From contig JANSXW010000010.1 of NCBI GenBank assembly GCA_024742755.1, forward strand, positions 16,587 through 80,586: a stretch of DNA of 64,000 nucleotides, given 5' to 3'. The notes under the pieces were generated by a model. That model worked only from the letters and a program-made list of their open reading frames with translations, was not told the DNA's origin and ran no database searches. The stretch's first letter is position 1, and every line of letters begins with the position of its first letter. The DNA comes from a bacterium (GTDB lineage: Bacteria > Bacteroidota > Bacteroidia > Chitinophagales > Saprospiraceae). Position numbers and translations under genes: made by a program. Of the stretch, positions 45,590 to 55,127 are shown piece by piece.

Positions 45590-47966
45590 TGATCCAGCCG
45601 CCCCCGCGGATCACGCGGTAAGTGCCCCTGCCAGGGCCTTTAGGGTTGCGCCCGGATGAGCTGCTGTAATAATCGCTGTCGTACCAGTCTGAGCACCATT
45701 CCCAAACGTTGCCACTCATATCATATAGCCCAAGCTCATTAGGCGATTTTTTACCAACTGGGTGTGTTTTGTTTCCGCTATTGTCATCGTACCACCAGCC
45801 CACGCTGCCCAAATTATTGCTGCCCGAATACTTGTACCCCCGGCTGCGGCTGCCGCCACGGGCTGCGTACTCCCACTCCGCTTCTGTGGGCAGGCGGTAG
45901 CTCCCGCCCGTCATCCGGTTTAGCTTCCTAATGAATTCCTGCACATCATTCCAGCTTACCTGTTCCACCGGGCAGCTCGAACAACCACTAAACTTGCTCG
46001 GGTTACTCCCCATCACCGCCTCCCACTGCGCCTGCGTCACCTCGTATTTGCCAATGCGGTAGCTGCTCAGCTCTACACGGTGCGCCGGCTTCTCATCGTC
46101 ATCACAATTACTTTGTTCCGAGGTGCAGCCCATCGTAAAGCTGCCGCCGGATACACGGACCATACTCCGCTCCAGCGCCTCTATGGGGGCAGGCAGGGCT
46201 GGCTTGCGCAGCGCTTCCAGCCGGCTGTGCGCCTCCCTGGCGTGTGCACCATCTGGGTAATCCCGCAAGTATGATTCATAGGAAGATACCGTGTTCTTGG
46301 CCTTCGCTTCTGACCAGGCCGACAATTCGGACAGCTCAGCTAAGCGGCTGCGTGCCTCTCTGGCGTGTTCCCCATCCGGGTAGTCCTGAAGGTAAGACTC
46401 GTACGAAGATGCTGTATTACGCCGCCGCGCTTCTGACCAGGCTGACGATTCGGACAGCTCAGCTAACTTTTCCTCGCATTTTGATATGCCTGCCTTGGCT
46501 GCACTGTCATCTGATACCAGGCCCAGAGCGCTCTTGTATTTGCCCAGCGCTCGCTCGTAGTTGCCCCGGTCATAGTTGCGCCCGGCTGACGCTATGATCG
46601 CATCGTACTCCTCCTGCTTTGAGTCAGATTCCGCTGCCTCTTCCGGCTCCTCTAATTCCGGGGAATCTTCAGCAACAGCTGCCACAGGGGTATCCCCGGC
46701 CGGACCTACAACCGATAAAAACTCCGCCAATGCACCGGCCTCGTCTATGCGAAGCAGGCTGTCCCCACGGGACACTTGCGCATAACCACCTGAAAACAAC
46801 CCCGCAGAGTCATAAACGGCCGGCAGCACATAGCTCTCAGATTCATCTGCATAACCCCACTTCCCGGAAGCATCCTGAACCGGCTGAAGCGTCGACCCTG
46901 AAGGGCTGCTCTGCAGCCACCATACCACACCAACTACCGTGGCAGCGGTGAGCAGGGCCACCAATAACAGCGGTAGCCATCTGCGGGGCTGCGGGGCTGC
47001 ATCTGGACGGGGTGGTGGTTTGGGCACCGAGGCTTTAGCCATTCTCCGAACCGGAGGTTTCAACTCAGGGTCGGGTAGCGTTTGGTCTACAAGCGTCCCT
47101 TCTTTGTCCTTTGCCGTATCATTGGTTTTACCGCCCAGCCACTGGGCTTTGACACGGGCAGCCCTTTCTTCCGGTTTTTTGACCAGAAAAGCCGCAACAG
47201 CTTCTGCAAAAGGTTGTGGAATTTGTGCGGTCTCCGGTGGCAGGGGCGCATTCACGATCTGGTCAAAAAGCTCGCGGTCGCGAGCGGCACTACTGCCTTC
47301 CGCCCCCGCTGTACGGAACGGCCGGTAGCCCAGAAAAAGCTCAAAGAGGAGCACGCCCGCCGACCACAGGTCAGCATTGAGGCGTATGGGCTTGCCCAGC
47401 AGTTGCTCGGGCGCAGAGTAGGCCAGGGTCCCCCCGGTCAGGCTATTGGTAAAGCGGGAGCCCTCACCGACCTGCTTGCTCAGCCCGAAATCGGCAATCT
47501 TGGGGATATACTGCTGCCCCACCTTGGCGATCAGGATATTGGAAGGTTTGAGGTCGCGGTGGATTACGCCATGCCCGTGCAGATGCGAGAGCCCCCGCAG
47601 CAGGCCCGAAGCGATGTCGCGGCGCTGCTGTGCGTTCAGTTGGCCTATGTCGAGCAATTGGCGGAGGTTGCCATCCGGGTAGTATTGCATCACGGCATAG
47701 TCGAAGATGCCTGCGGGGGACTCGAACTGCCAGACGTTCTCGTAGTGGGCGAGGTTGCGGTGTTCGGGCAGCCCGGCGACCGCTTTGAGCTCATCCTCAA
47801 GGGAGAAGGTTTTGTCATTCACCGTCTTTACCTCTGCCACTTTGATGGCTACGTAGCGGTCGCGGGTAGTGTCGTAGGCTTTGTACACCGTACCAAAGGT
47901 ACCGCCCCCGAGGCGGTCGTTTCGAACATTGAATTGGTAGCGCTGCAGGAATTGCTGTTGGTTCAT
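45495..47966 (-). CDS. Transmembrane Ser/Thr protein kinase with WG-like segment, tandem TPR-like repeats and C-terminal FGE-sulfatase domain; DGR target
   Basis: Kinase LGGGTFGTVYKAYD, HRDLKPSNILI, IADFGLSKQ; TM RRWLPLLLVALLTAATVVGVVWWLQ; VQDASGKWGYADESESYVLPAVYDSAGLF; two ~41-aa repeats (AWSEARRRNTASSYESYLQDYPDGEHAREARSRLAELSELS); C-terminal RVIRGGGWINDARSCRASRRISFSPDYRYINLGFRLAAAP. Confidence 0.9.
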   Translation of the reverse strand: MNQQQFLQRYQFNVRNDRLGGGTFGTVYKAYDTTRDRYVAIKVAEVKTVNDKTFSLEDELKAVAGLPEHRNLAHYENVWQFESPAGIFDYAVMQYYPDGNLRQLLDIGQLNAQQRRDIASGLLRGLSHLHGHGVIHRDLKPSNILIAKVGQQYIPKIADFGLSKQVGEGSRFTNSLTGGTLAYSAPEQLLGKPIRLNADLWSAGVLLFELFLGYRPFRTAGAEGSSAARDRELFDQIVNAPLPPETAQIPQPFAEAVAAFLVKKPEERAARVKAQWLGGKTNDTAKDKEGTLVDQTLPDPELKPPVRRMAKASVPKPPPRPDAAPQPRRWLPLLLVALLTAATVVGVVWWLQSSPSGSTLQPVQDASGKWGYADESESYVLPAVYDSAGLFSGGYAQVSRGDSLLRIDEAGALAEFLSVVGPAGDTPVAAVAEDSPELEEPEEAAESDSKQEEYDAIIASAGRNYDRGNYERALGKYKSALGLVSDDSAAKAGISKCEEKLAELSESSAWSEARRRNTASSYESYLQDYPDGEHAREARSRLAELSELSAWSEAKAKNTVSSYESYLRDYPDGAHAREAHSRLEALRKPALPAPIEALERSMVRVSGGSFTMGCTSEQSNCDDDEKPAHRVELSSYRIGKYEVTQAQWEAVMGSNPSKFSGCSSCPVEQVSWNDVQEFIRKLNRMTGGSYRLPTEAEWEYAARGGSRSRGYKYSGSNNLGSVGWWYDDNSGNKTHPVGKKSPNELGLYDMSGNVWEWCSDWYDSDYYSSSSGRNPKGPGRGTYRVIRGGGWINDARSCRASRRISFSPDYRYINLGFRLAAAP

Positions 47967-48142
47967 TACGTGAGGTTTATAACGGTTGTACGGGTCAGCT
48001 GAAAAAGGGTTTCTAAAACCAAAATTCGCCTTGGCCGACTACTCCAAAGTAGTTCCTACCATGATTTACAGGAATTTAGGAGTTTAGCCCCTCCGGAGTC
48101 TTCATCTTTACCCTCCTCTGGCTATACCTTATCCTGTAGTCG

Positions 48143-49345
48143 CTACCGGAGGAAAACGAGCGGGGTATCCTTGCATTGGTTGCAGGATAAAACCGGGTGC
48201 TGCACCCCATTGGTATGCCGGGCTACACTGCCGTTTACGTAATCAAATAATTCGCCGTAGGTAATCTGCATATTGTTGTTGGCATCAGCCAGCCCTTTCA
48301 TGCCGGAAATGAGGAAGTAAGTGAAGATGCCCTGCTCCAGGTTGCGGCGCTCTTGAGAGTACTCATCCTCCCGGGAGGACATGAAGACCGCCACTTTAGG
48401 GTCCGTCCGGTCTTCATCCCGGGCTACAGCCTCGGCTTCTATCCGCATAAGGATAGCTTCCGCTTCGCTGCCAATATTTCGGCGCCCCTCCCCCCCTCTG
48501 ATACTCCCGGAGTTACAGGCATCCGCCAGGCAGATTTTATTGCCGGCATCCGAGCGGCGGAAGGCTTTCTTGACCTCCTCATGCTCCAGAATATTAGAGG
48601 GTGCCGTATCATACGGACAGAAGAAGCCAGGGGCGCCATGGCCAGAAAAATAAAAGATGATTTTATCAGCTTCACGGGCCTTGCCAAACTGATTACGCAT
48701 AGCGCGGAGGATATTGGTACGGGTGGCCCGGCTGTCAAGCAGCATCGTGATGTTTCCAGCCGGAACGCTTCCGCCTTCGACACTAAGCAGGAAGTTGCGG
48801 AAAGCGTAAGCGTCATCATCGCAATATTCCAAATCGGTAATCAGGTTATTATTGGCATAGTCTGACACCCCAACGATGACCACAAAAGTCTGCCGCCCAT
48901 TCTCCGCATAGTTGGGCTGTCCCTGATACTCGTTGTCAATCCAGAAACCGGCCAGCGTTTCGCCGGTATTCAGGTACATGGTACCACGCCCGTTCTTTTT
49001 GTTGTCGCGGTACTGCCCTTCGTAGCGGTTGCCATTGACGTAATAAAACTGGCCTTCTACCTTTTCGCCATCTGTAAAAATCCCCTCAAAACGGTTGCCG
49101 CTCGCATAGCGGTAGATGCCGGGCCCGTGGCGTTCGTTGTCCCTAAAGTAACCGGTGTAGTGGTCGCCATTGGCGTAGAAGAGGTCGCCTTTGACCCTTT
49201 TTTTGTCCTGCCAGGTACCATCATACCGGTTGCCACTTGGGTAGAGATAGACGCCGACACCGTTTTCGCAATTGCCGGAAATGCACTGCGCGGACAGGGT
49301 GATAGACAGGGGGATGAGGAAAAGGAGTAGGAGCAGGGTTTTCAT
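48143..49345 (-). CDS. Secreted MORN-repeat plus caspase-like protein
   Basis: MORN-like YPSGNRYDGTWQDKK...YASGNRFEGIFTDGEKVEGQFYYVNGNRYEGQYRDNKKNGRGTMY; IIFYFSGHGAPGF; ICLADACNSGS. Confidence 0.82.
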   Translation of the reverse strand: MKTLLLLLFLIPLSITLSAQCISGNCENGVGVYLYPSGNRYDGTWQDKKRVKGDLFYANGDHYTGYFRDNERHGPGIYRYASGNRFEGIFTDGEKVEGQFYYVNGNRYEGQYRDNKKNGRGTMYLNTGETLAGFWIDNEYQGQPNYAENGRQTFVVIVGVSDYANNNLITDLEYCDDDAYAFRNFLLSVEGGSVPAGNITMLLDSRATRTNILRAMRNQFGKAREADKIIFYFSGHGAPGFFCPYDTAPSNILEHEEVKKAFRRSDAGNKICLADACNSGSIRGGEGRRNIGSEAEAILMRIEAEAVARDEDRTDPKVAVFMSSREDEYSQERRNLEQGIFTYFLISGMKGLADANNNMQITYGELFDYVNGSVARHTNGVQHPVLSCNQCKDTPLVFLR

Positions 49346-49367
49346 AACTGTTTATTTTGATTGGTGG

Positions 49368-52300
49368 TTATTCCTGGTTATTGTATAGGGTTTGCACTTC
49401 GCTTTGGCTTAGGGGGCGGTTGTAGATGCGGAGGTTGTCCACAAGCCCGTTTAAGTAGTCCTGATTGTTGCTGTCGGACCCAAAGCGGGCCAGGAGGTTG
49501 ACATCAAAGTCGAGATTCGTATTGGTGATGGTCTCCAGTTCCACACCATCTAGGTACAGGGTCCTTGAGATACCGGACGATGAACTGGAGGTGTTGATTT
49601 GGTCCAGGTTGATGACTACATGATGCCACTGATTGTTTAGGAGGCTGTTATTGAGGTTTTGCGAAAAGCAGAAATCTCCCGGGCAAATCGTGCCATTTGA
49701 AGAGATGAATATGTTCTCCGTATTGTCAAAAACACTACCCTTATTTAGCAAAGGCATACCGGATTGATCATTACTATGTATCCAGAAAGAGAGAGACATC
49801 TCTGCCAGTTCATCAAGATAATCATTATTGATTTGTAAAAAGTCATCCCCTGAAAAAACAGCTGCCTGACCCTGTCCGGAAGGGGTATTAGCTGAATAGG
49901 AAAGCCCGTTAGGAGCTATAGCACTATAGCCATTGATAATTTCTTCGGTGTTATTCTCAAAGGGGTAATAGGCGATAAGGTTATCAGTCGTACTAAAGTT
50001 GTACGTAGGCTGATTAGCAACGCCCTCAGCGATGTAAATAGCACTAATTTCATCTGCCGTCAACCGGGTATTGTAAATACGGATATTATCCATATAGCCG
50101 TCGAAGGCATTGGCTCCGGTACTGGCAGCACCGACCGCCATGACCGCGTCAAAATCAACATCAAAATTAAGAGAAGCGCTGGTTTCCACAAGGGTTCCAT
50201 CAATGTAGAGCGACTTATCAATACTATTGCTGCTTAGAGAAGTGTTTACCTGATCGAATACAACGGATAGCATATGCCATTGCCCGTCGAGCAAATCATC
50301 GACGATATTATTGCTAAATTCAAAATCGCCGGGATATAAAAAGTTATCGAGAATAAATAAATTTTCCGTGTTATCGAACTCACTGCCTTTACTAAGTAGC
50401 ACCTCCGCGTTGCCGGCATACCCTCTTATCCAACAATTGAATGTCATAGTAGCCAGCTCATTCATAAAGTCATTATTGACGGTGAAGTAGCTGTTGCCAT
50501 CGAAGAAAGCAGAGCTGCCAGATGAATTTGCTGTAGACATATCCGTGCTGTACTGCAGATTACCCTGGACAATACCATTGAATCCGTTTTTCACATCTGC
50601 TACCGTTTGATTATCAAAAGTATAGTAAGCCACGAGGTTATCGGGTACACTAAAAGGATAATCGACTTGGTTGGGTGCACCTTCTGACTGGAATATCTCC
50701 TCCACTTCTGCCCCCGATAACACCCGGTTATAAATTCTAATATTATCCAGATAGCCGTCAAATGCCTCGCCACCATCACTTGCCCGGCCTATGGCCAGCA
50801 AAGCGTTGAAGTCCGCATCAAAGTTAGCAGAAGCACCACTTTCGATAAATTGACCATCAATGTATAAGATCTTATCAATATTGCTCGAGCTTGAGGAAGT
50901 ATTGATATAAGGTAGCATTACAGTCAACATATGCCAGTTGCCATCCAGCAAAGTCCGATCTACAGGAGATGTATAATTGAAATCACCGGGGAACAACTGA
51001 TTATCTGAAATAGCAATGATTTCGGTATCATCAAACTGACTACCTTTCGCTAAAAGGACTTCATAATTTCCAGCGTAGCTCTTTATCCAGCAATTAAAGG
51101 TGAGCGCTGAAAGCTCATCAAGAAAATCATTGTTGACGGTGAAATAACTGTTCCCATTGAAGAAGGCGGAATAACCGGAAGGGTTATCCAATGACATGTC
51201 CTCATTGTATGACAGCCCTCCCTGAGGCACCCCATTAAATCCGTTTTTGACATCGACCACCGATTGCTGATCAAAGGTATAGTAGCTGACAAGCCCTTCT
51301 GGTACTTCGAAGTCGTAATTAGTTGGAGGAGCCCCCCCTTCACTGAAAAACAAGACCTCAATTTCCTGTGGTGTCAAAATCTTATTGTACAGCCTAAAAT
51401 TATCCATGCTACCGTCAAATGGATCATTCCCTTCATTGTTACTTCCCAGAAGGAAAGTAAAATTAGCATCAAAATCCAAGTTTGAAGGCATGCCCTGATC
51501 CAAGAGTTGACCATCAACATATAATGCCTTGCTGATATTGCTAGAGGAGGAGGTCGTGTTTATAGCGTCAATGGTGACCGTGAGCATGTGCCATTCGCCG
51601 TCCAGAAGCGGGGAAACGATGGAAGTATTGAAAGCGTTATCACCGGGTTGGATGAAATTGTCCTGTATGACCACATTTTCTGTAGCATCAAATTGACTAC
51701 CCTGGGAAAAGAGCACTTCATAATTGCCAGCGTACCCCTTTAACCAGACATTCATAGTGAATTCATCTAATGCTGTAGCGTCGAAAGAAGGGACCCGTGC
51801 ATACCCCTGTCCGTCAAATTCGGCGGCCTGCCCACTCCCGGAAGGCCCGTCTGACACAAAGCTAATACCCTGATTTATTCCGTTGTGATTATTTCCCGAT
51901 TCATCCGTTAGGCTTCCACTATCGAAAGGATAGTAAAGCACAAGCCCTTCATTTTGTAAATTGTCGCCTACGGTGATTGAAAAATCAAAGGATGCTGTAT
52001 TTTCGCAGTTCTCACAAGACACAGACTCCAGACTAAACTCCAAAACCGTTCCCTCCGGAGTATCAAAATCCAGGATGAAAGAAAAGTTAGTGGAAGAACA
52101 TCCACTATTGATGGGGACATTTCCAAAGTCGACATTCGGCTCATTAATGACCACAAACGGAGAAGAGGACGAGATGACGGCAGATGTCCCAGTTGCGGTT
52201 ATTTCGCCTGTATTAATGACCCCGACCTCGACATCAACGGATTCACCAGGGTTAGCCATTTGATCTCCATTGCTTGAACCCTGAACCGTGAAAGAGCTAC

Positions 52301-54185
52301 TGGTCGTGCAAGCCGCAAGTGCCGGGGCAGGAGGCGGGAAAATAGAAAAACAAGCCTGCAAACCGGGAAATTCCTGCCCGTCTATTTCAACTGACAGGTC
52401 AATACAAGTGGACACCCCGTCCTCTGCGGCTGGTGCATCAGCTGCGATTTGTACTTCTATGCAAAACTGGTCTGAAGTGCCTTCAACAGGTATACTATTG
52501 ATTTCAAATGAAGTGGGGGATAGGGCAGAGACCGCATTCTGATCAACAGCGCTAAAACCCAGTTGAATATTATCGGCATCTGCATCTCCGGAATTTTGAA
52601 GGGTCATGCAAAGGTTGATGGACTCTCCTGGATTGGCTTGCATGTTATTTCCATCATCTACACTGATGCTTCCCAAAGCCAGTGCGGGTGTAGTGGCAGG
52701 AAACACCTCCAATCCAATAATATCAGAGAAACTTAGCCCTGAAGAAGTGGTAATCGTAATTGGAATATTGCTGACACCTGTGGGAAAGTCATCCGGAATA
52801 TTCAGAACAAGGAGCAAGGGCTCTGTACTTCCTGCGGGCAAATTACCGATTGTATTGTTCGAGGTTTGCTCAGCGGGGCTAACAGGATCTATTTCAACCT
52901 GAACACCGGATGCTGCGGCACCTCCACTGTTAGTGATTTGTAAGCTAAGCGTACAGGATTCTCCCTGATTGATGATACCGTTGCCTCCGTCTTCTTCCAC
53001 AACTGCCGGGCGATTATCCGTTGAGGTTTCAGTTAAAACGGCAGCGTTAATACCTATTACGATTGGATCTACAGCGTAAGTATTAGCATCTCCATCCGTA
53101 ACCCCTAGTTCGATCTCCAGCAATGCGCCGGTAGGGATATCGTCACTCAGCTGAATATCAATGGATGTATTAACGGATTGCTCAACTGCTAGTCCGGGGA
53201 TTTCATATTGAGATGGTGTAATGGACTCAATGTAGGAGCTATTGTTCTCGGAAAGCAGAACTGAAAGCTGACTTGCTGGCTTAGTTCCCTCATTAGACAA
53301 AACAGAACTAATGGTGATTAATTCACCAGGCTCAGGGTTGGAATCACCATCCGAAGTGGTGATCACATCATAAGTGTGGCGAAGGACAGGCCCATCAATA
53401 ACCAGTGAAAATGGTTTAGTTTCGACTTCTTCACTGATAACCTGTGCGGTGAACGGCAGCTCTGTACCCGGAATAATTGGTGAGCCAAACTGCACAGCAA
53501 AGCTATAGGGGTTACCCGTTTGCGGAGCTTGCCCGGTATTGGCAAAAGCATTACTCGCTCCTGCTGCGAGGTCTCCAAAGAACAGGGTATCAGGTGCTAT
53601 TTGAGTAGCGAGGCTGGTATCGGAGATAACGACCACTTTTACATTTTCGGCTAAAGCCACACCTGTATTATTGAGCAAAAGCCGGTAGTATACGCGTTCA
53701 CCAGCATCTGCAAAACCATCATTATTACCATCGTCTTCCACGTAGGCTGCTGCCGGAGCCGCCAATTCCAGCTCTGGCTGTAAATCAAAGGAAATATTCC
53801 GGGTTGCACCGTAGCTGGTTTCCAGGCAGTTGGTTACAAAGGCTCTGAAATAGTAGTTGCCCTCTGGCCAGTTTTCCAAAACCAGGGAATCGGCAACCGG
53901 GCTGTTGGCAGTGCCCAGGTCGATAATGCTGTCAGCGAGGGTTGGTGCCGGGTTATCTGTTGACCAGACAAATCCGTAGGCGGTGGCTCCATCTCCGGTT
54001 TCACTGCCTACTGAAGTCAAATCATAACCAATTTGAAGGTCTGTGCCCTGAAGGCGAAGTTCTCCGGTTGTAATGCGCGGGTAGTTTTCGTCAAATCCGG
54101 GATCACAGGGATTAATACCTTCCCGGCGATCGCAGGAGAATAGAACAATTAAAGCGAGAAGTATTGTAAACGTTATGTTTTTCAT
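49368..54185 (-). CDS. Large surface lipoprotein with CARDB-like region and four tandem LamG/concanavalin-A-like domains
   Basis: Lipobox-like LIVLFSCDRREG. Repeated YYTFDQQSVVDVKNGFNG...AFFNGNSYFTVNNDFLDEL...FNCWIKSYAGNYEVLLAKGSQFDDTE...LYIDG...DGYLDNIRIYNRVLS units. Confidence 0.8.
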   Translation of the reverse strand: MKNITFTILLALIVLFSCDRREGINPCDPGFDENYPRITTGELRLQGTDLQIGYDLTSVGSETGDGATAYGFVWSTDNPAPTLADSIIDLGTANSPVADSLVLENWPEGNYYFRAFVTNCLETSYGATRNISFDLQPELELAAPAAAYVEDDGNNDGFADAGERVYYRLLLNNTGVALAENVKVVVISDTSLATQIAPDTLFFGDLAAGASNAFANTGQAPQTGNPYSFAVQFGSPIIPGTELPFTAQVISEEVETKPFSLVIDGPVLRHTYDVITTSDGDSNPEPGELITISSVLSNEGTKPASQLSVLLSENNSSYIESITPSQYEIPGLAVEQSVNTSIDIQLSDDIPTGALLEIELGVTDGDANTYAVDPIVIGINAAVLTETSTDNRPAVVEEDGGNGIINQGESCTLSLQITNSGGAAASGVQVEIDPVSPAEQTSNNTIGNLPAGSTEPLLLVLNIPDDFPTGVSNIPITITTSSGLSFSDIIGLEVFPATTPALALGSISVDDGNNMQANPGESINLCMTLQNSGDADADNIQLGFSAVDQNAVSALSPTSFEINSIPVEGTSDQFCIEVQIAADAPAAEDGVSTCIDLSVEIDGQEFPGLQACFSIFPPPAPALAACTTSSSFTVQGSSNGDQMANPGESVDVEVGVINTGEITATGTSAVISSSSPFVVINEPNVDFGNVPINSGCSSTNFSFILDFDTPEGTVLEFSLESVSCENCENTASFDFSITVGDNLQNEGLVLYYPFDSGSLTDESGNNHNGINQGISFVSDGPSGSGQAAEFDGQGYARVPSFDATALDEFTMNVWLKGYAGNYEVLFSQGSQFDATENVVIQDNFIQPGDNAFNTSIVSPLLDGEWHMLTVTIDAINTTSSSSNISKALYVDGQLLDQGMPSNLDFDANFTFLLGSNNEGNDPFDGSMDNFRLYNKILTPQEIEVLFFSEGGAPPTNYDFEVPEGLVSYYTFDQQSVVDVKNGFNGVPQGGLSYNEDMSLDNPSGYSAFFNGNSYFTVNNDFLDELSALTFNCWIKSYAGNYEVLLAKGSQFDDTEIIAISDNQLFPGDFNYTSPVDRTLLDGNWHMLTVMLPYINTSSSSSNIDKILYIDGQFIESGASANFDADFNALLAIGRASDGGEAFDGYLDNIRIYNRVLSGAEVEEIFQSEGAPNQVDYPFSVPDNLVAYYTFDNQTVADVKNGFNGIVQGNLQYSTDMSTANSSGSSAFFDGNSYFTVNNDFMNELATMTFNCWIRGYAGNAEVLLSKGSEFDNTENLFILDNFLYPGDFEFSNNIVDDLLDGQWHMLSVVFDQVNTSLSSNSIDKSLYIDGTLVETSASLNFDVDFDAVMAVGAASTGANAFDGYMDNIRIYNTRLTADEISAIYIAEGVANQPTYNFSTTDNLIAYYPFENNTEEIINGYSAIAPNGLSYSANTPSGQGQAAVFSGDDFLQINNDYLDELAEMSLSFWIHSNDQSGMPLLNKGSVFDNTENIFISSNGTICPGDFCFSQNLNNSLLNNQWHHVVINLDQINTSSSSSGISRTLYLDGVELETITNTNLDFDVNLLARFGSDSNNQDYLNGLVDNLRIYNRPLSQSEVQTLYNNQE

Positions 54186-54212
54186 AGGTTTTGACCATTC
54201 TTAATCCAAGGG

Positions 54213-55127
54213 TTAGAAGTTGTATTGAAGCCCAATTCCTGCACCGGCAGGAGCTGCTACGAGCCGCAGGCGGTTGTCTGTCATATCCACATGGGACAGT
54301 CCATTACTATCTGACGAGCCTGTAATAAAGCAGCGCACCAGATTGATGACCCAGATGCCCCCACCGGCAGCGAGGAGAATATTTCCAGTCCGCAGTTCCT
54401 GGTCGGAAGTTTCCCGAAGGTTGACTATATCATCGGGAGCGGTCGCATTGAGATAAGCCTCCCAGGAATCATTAGCCTTTGAACGCATGTAAAGACCGCT
54501 CCCTGCCAGCCCATAGGAAACCGCAGTGAAAGCAAAGTTTAGCGGCTTTCTATTGTACATGTAATGCCCTACTCCCGGTGCTACTGCACCAACAAGAGTA
54601 TGGCCTATGGTCCACTTCTTTACTGCTGTGACTGGAACAGGGCTTGAATCAACATCATTCTTTTCTGATTCCTCCTCAACGATAACCGTAATTATACAGC
54701 CCGAAATCGAAGGCTCCCCCCCTTTATCCAGTTCCTGCTGCGCGGACGCTTCTGGTGTCCATCGGAGAAGCGTAGGGTTTTCGCCTGTATATTCCACCAG
54801 TCCAGCTCCCTCGACATTGCCGGGAATTGCAAAGCTTTGGCTTCCTATATTCCAGCTCAGCTGTACGTTGTAGGTTGACAGAGGGGCATCGTAAGGGAAA
54901 CTATAAATAGCGTAAAGTCGCTTTTCGTTTCCCGAGTACCAGATATCGGCCTCGCTGCATTGCAAGGTTTCCTGTCCATATGCCCATAGCTGGAAAAGGA
55001 TTAAGAAAACCCCTGGGAGCAAAAAGTACTTGAATTTGAGGACAATAAACTTCATCATTTCGGTGACTTTGTTTAGGGGATTTAATATGAAGTATTTACA
55101 TGCAATGTGCATGGGATACCATGCCAT
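54213..55127 (-). CDS. Membrane/secreted protein of unknown function
   Basis: Signal-like FKYFLLPGVFLILFQLWAYGQ; C-terminal region VAPGVGHYMYNRKPLNFAFTAVSYGLAGSGLYM. Confidence 0.5.
   Translation of the reverse strand: MAWYPMHIACKYFILNPLNKVTEMMKFIVLKFKYFLLPGVFLILFQLWAYGQETLQCSEADIWYSGNEKRLYAIYSFPYDAPLSTYNVQLSWNIGSQSFAIPGNVEGAGLVEYTGENPTLLRWTPEASAQQELDKGGEPSISGCIITVIVEEESEKNDVDSSPVPVTAVKKWTIGHTLVGAVAPGVGHYMYNRKPLNFAFTAVSYGLAGSGLYMRSKANDSWEAYLNATAPDDIVNLRETSDQELRTGNILLAAGGGIWVINLVRCFITGSSDSNGLSHVDMTDNRLRLVAAPAGAGIGLQYNF

Noticed and set aside
34517-47966. FGE-domain genes as true formylglycine-generating enzymes
   Set aside because: Duplicated secreted or kinase-fused architecture and the DGR link indicate a binding (C-lectin-like) use of the fold; no sulfatase genes nearby.
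47082-48002. 306-aa + strand ORF opposite the kinase gene
   Set aside because: Antisense shadow of the kinase domain, which has clear Hanks motifs on the minus strand.
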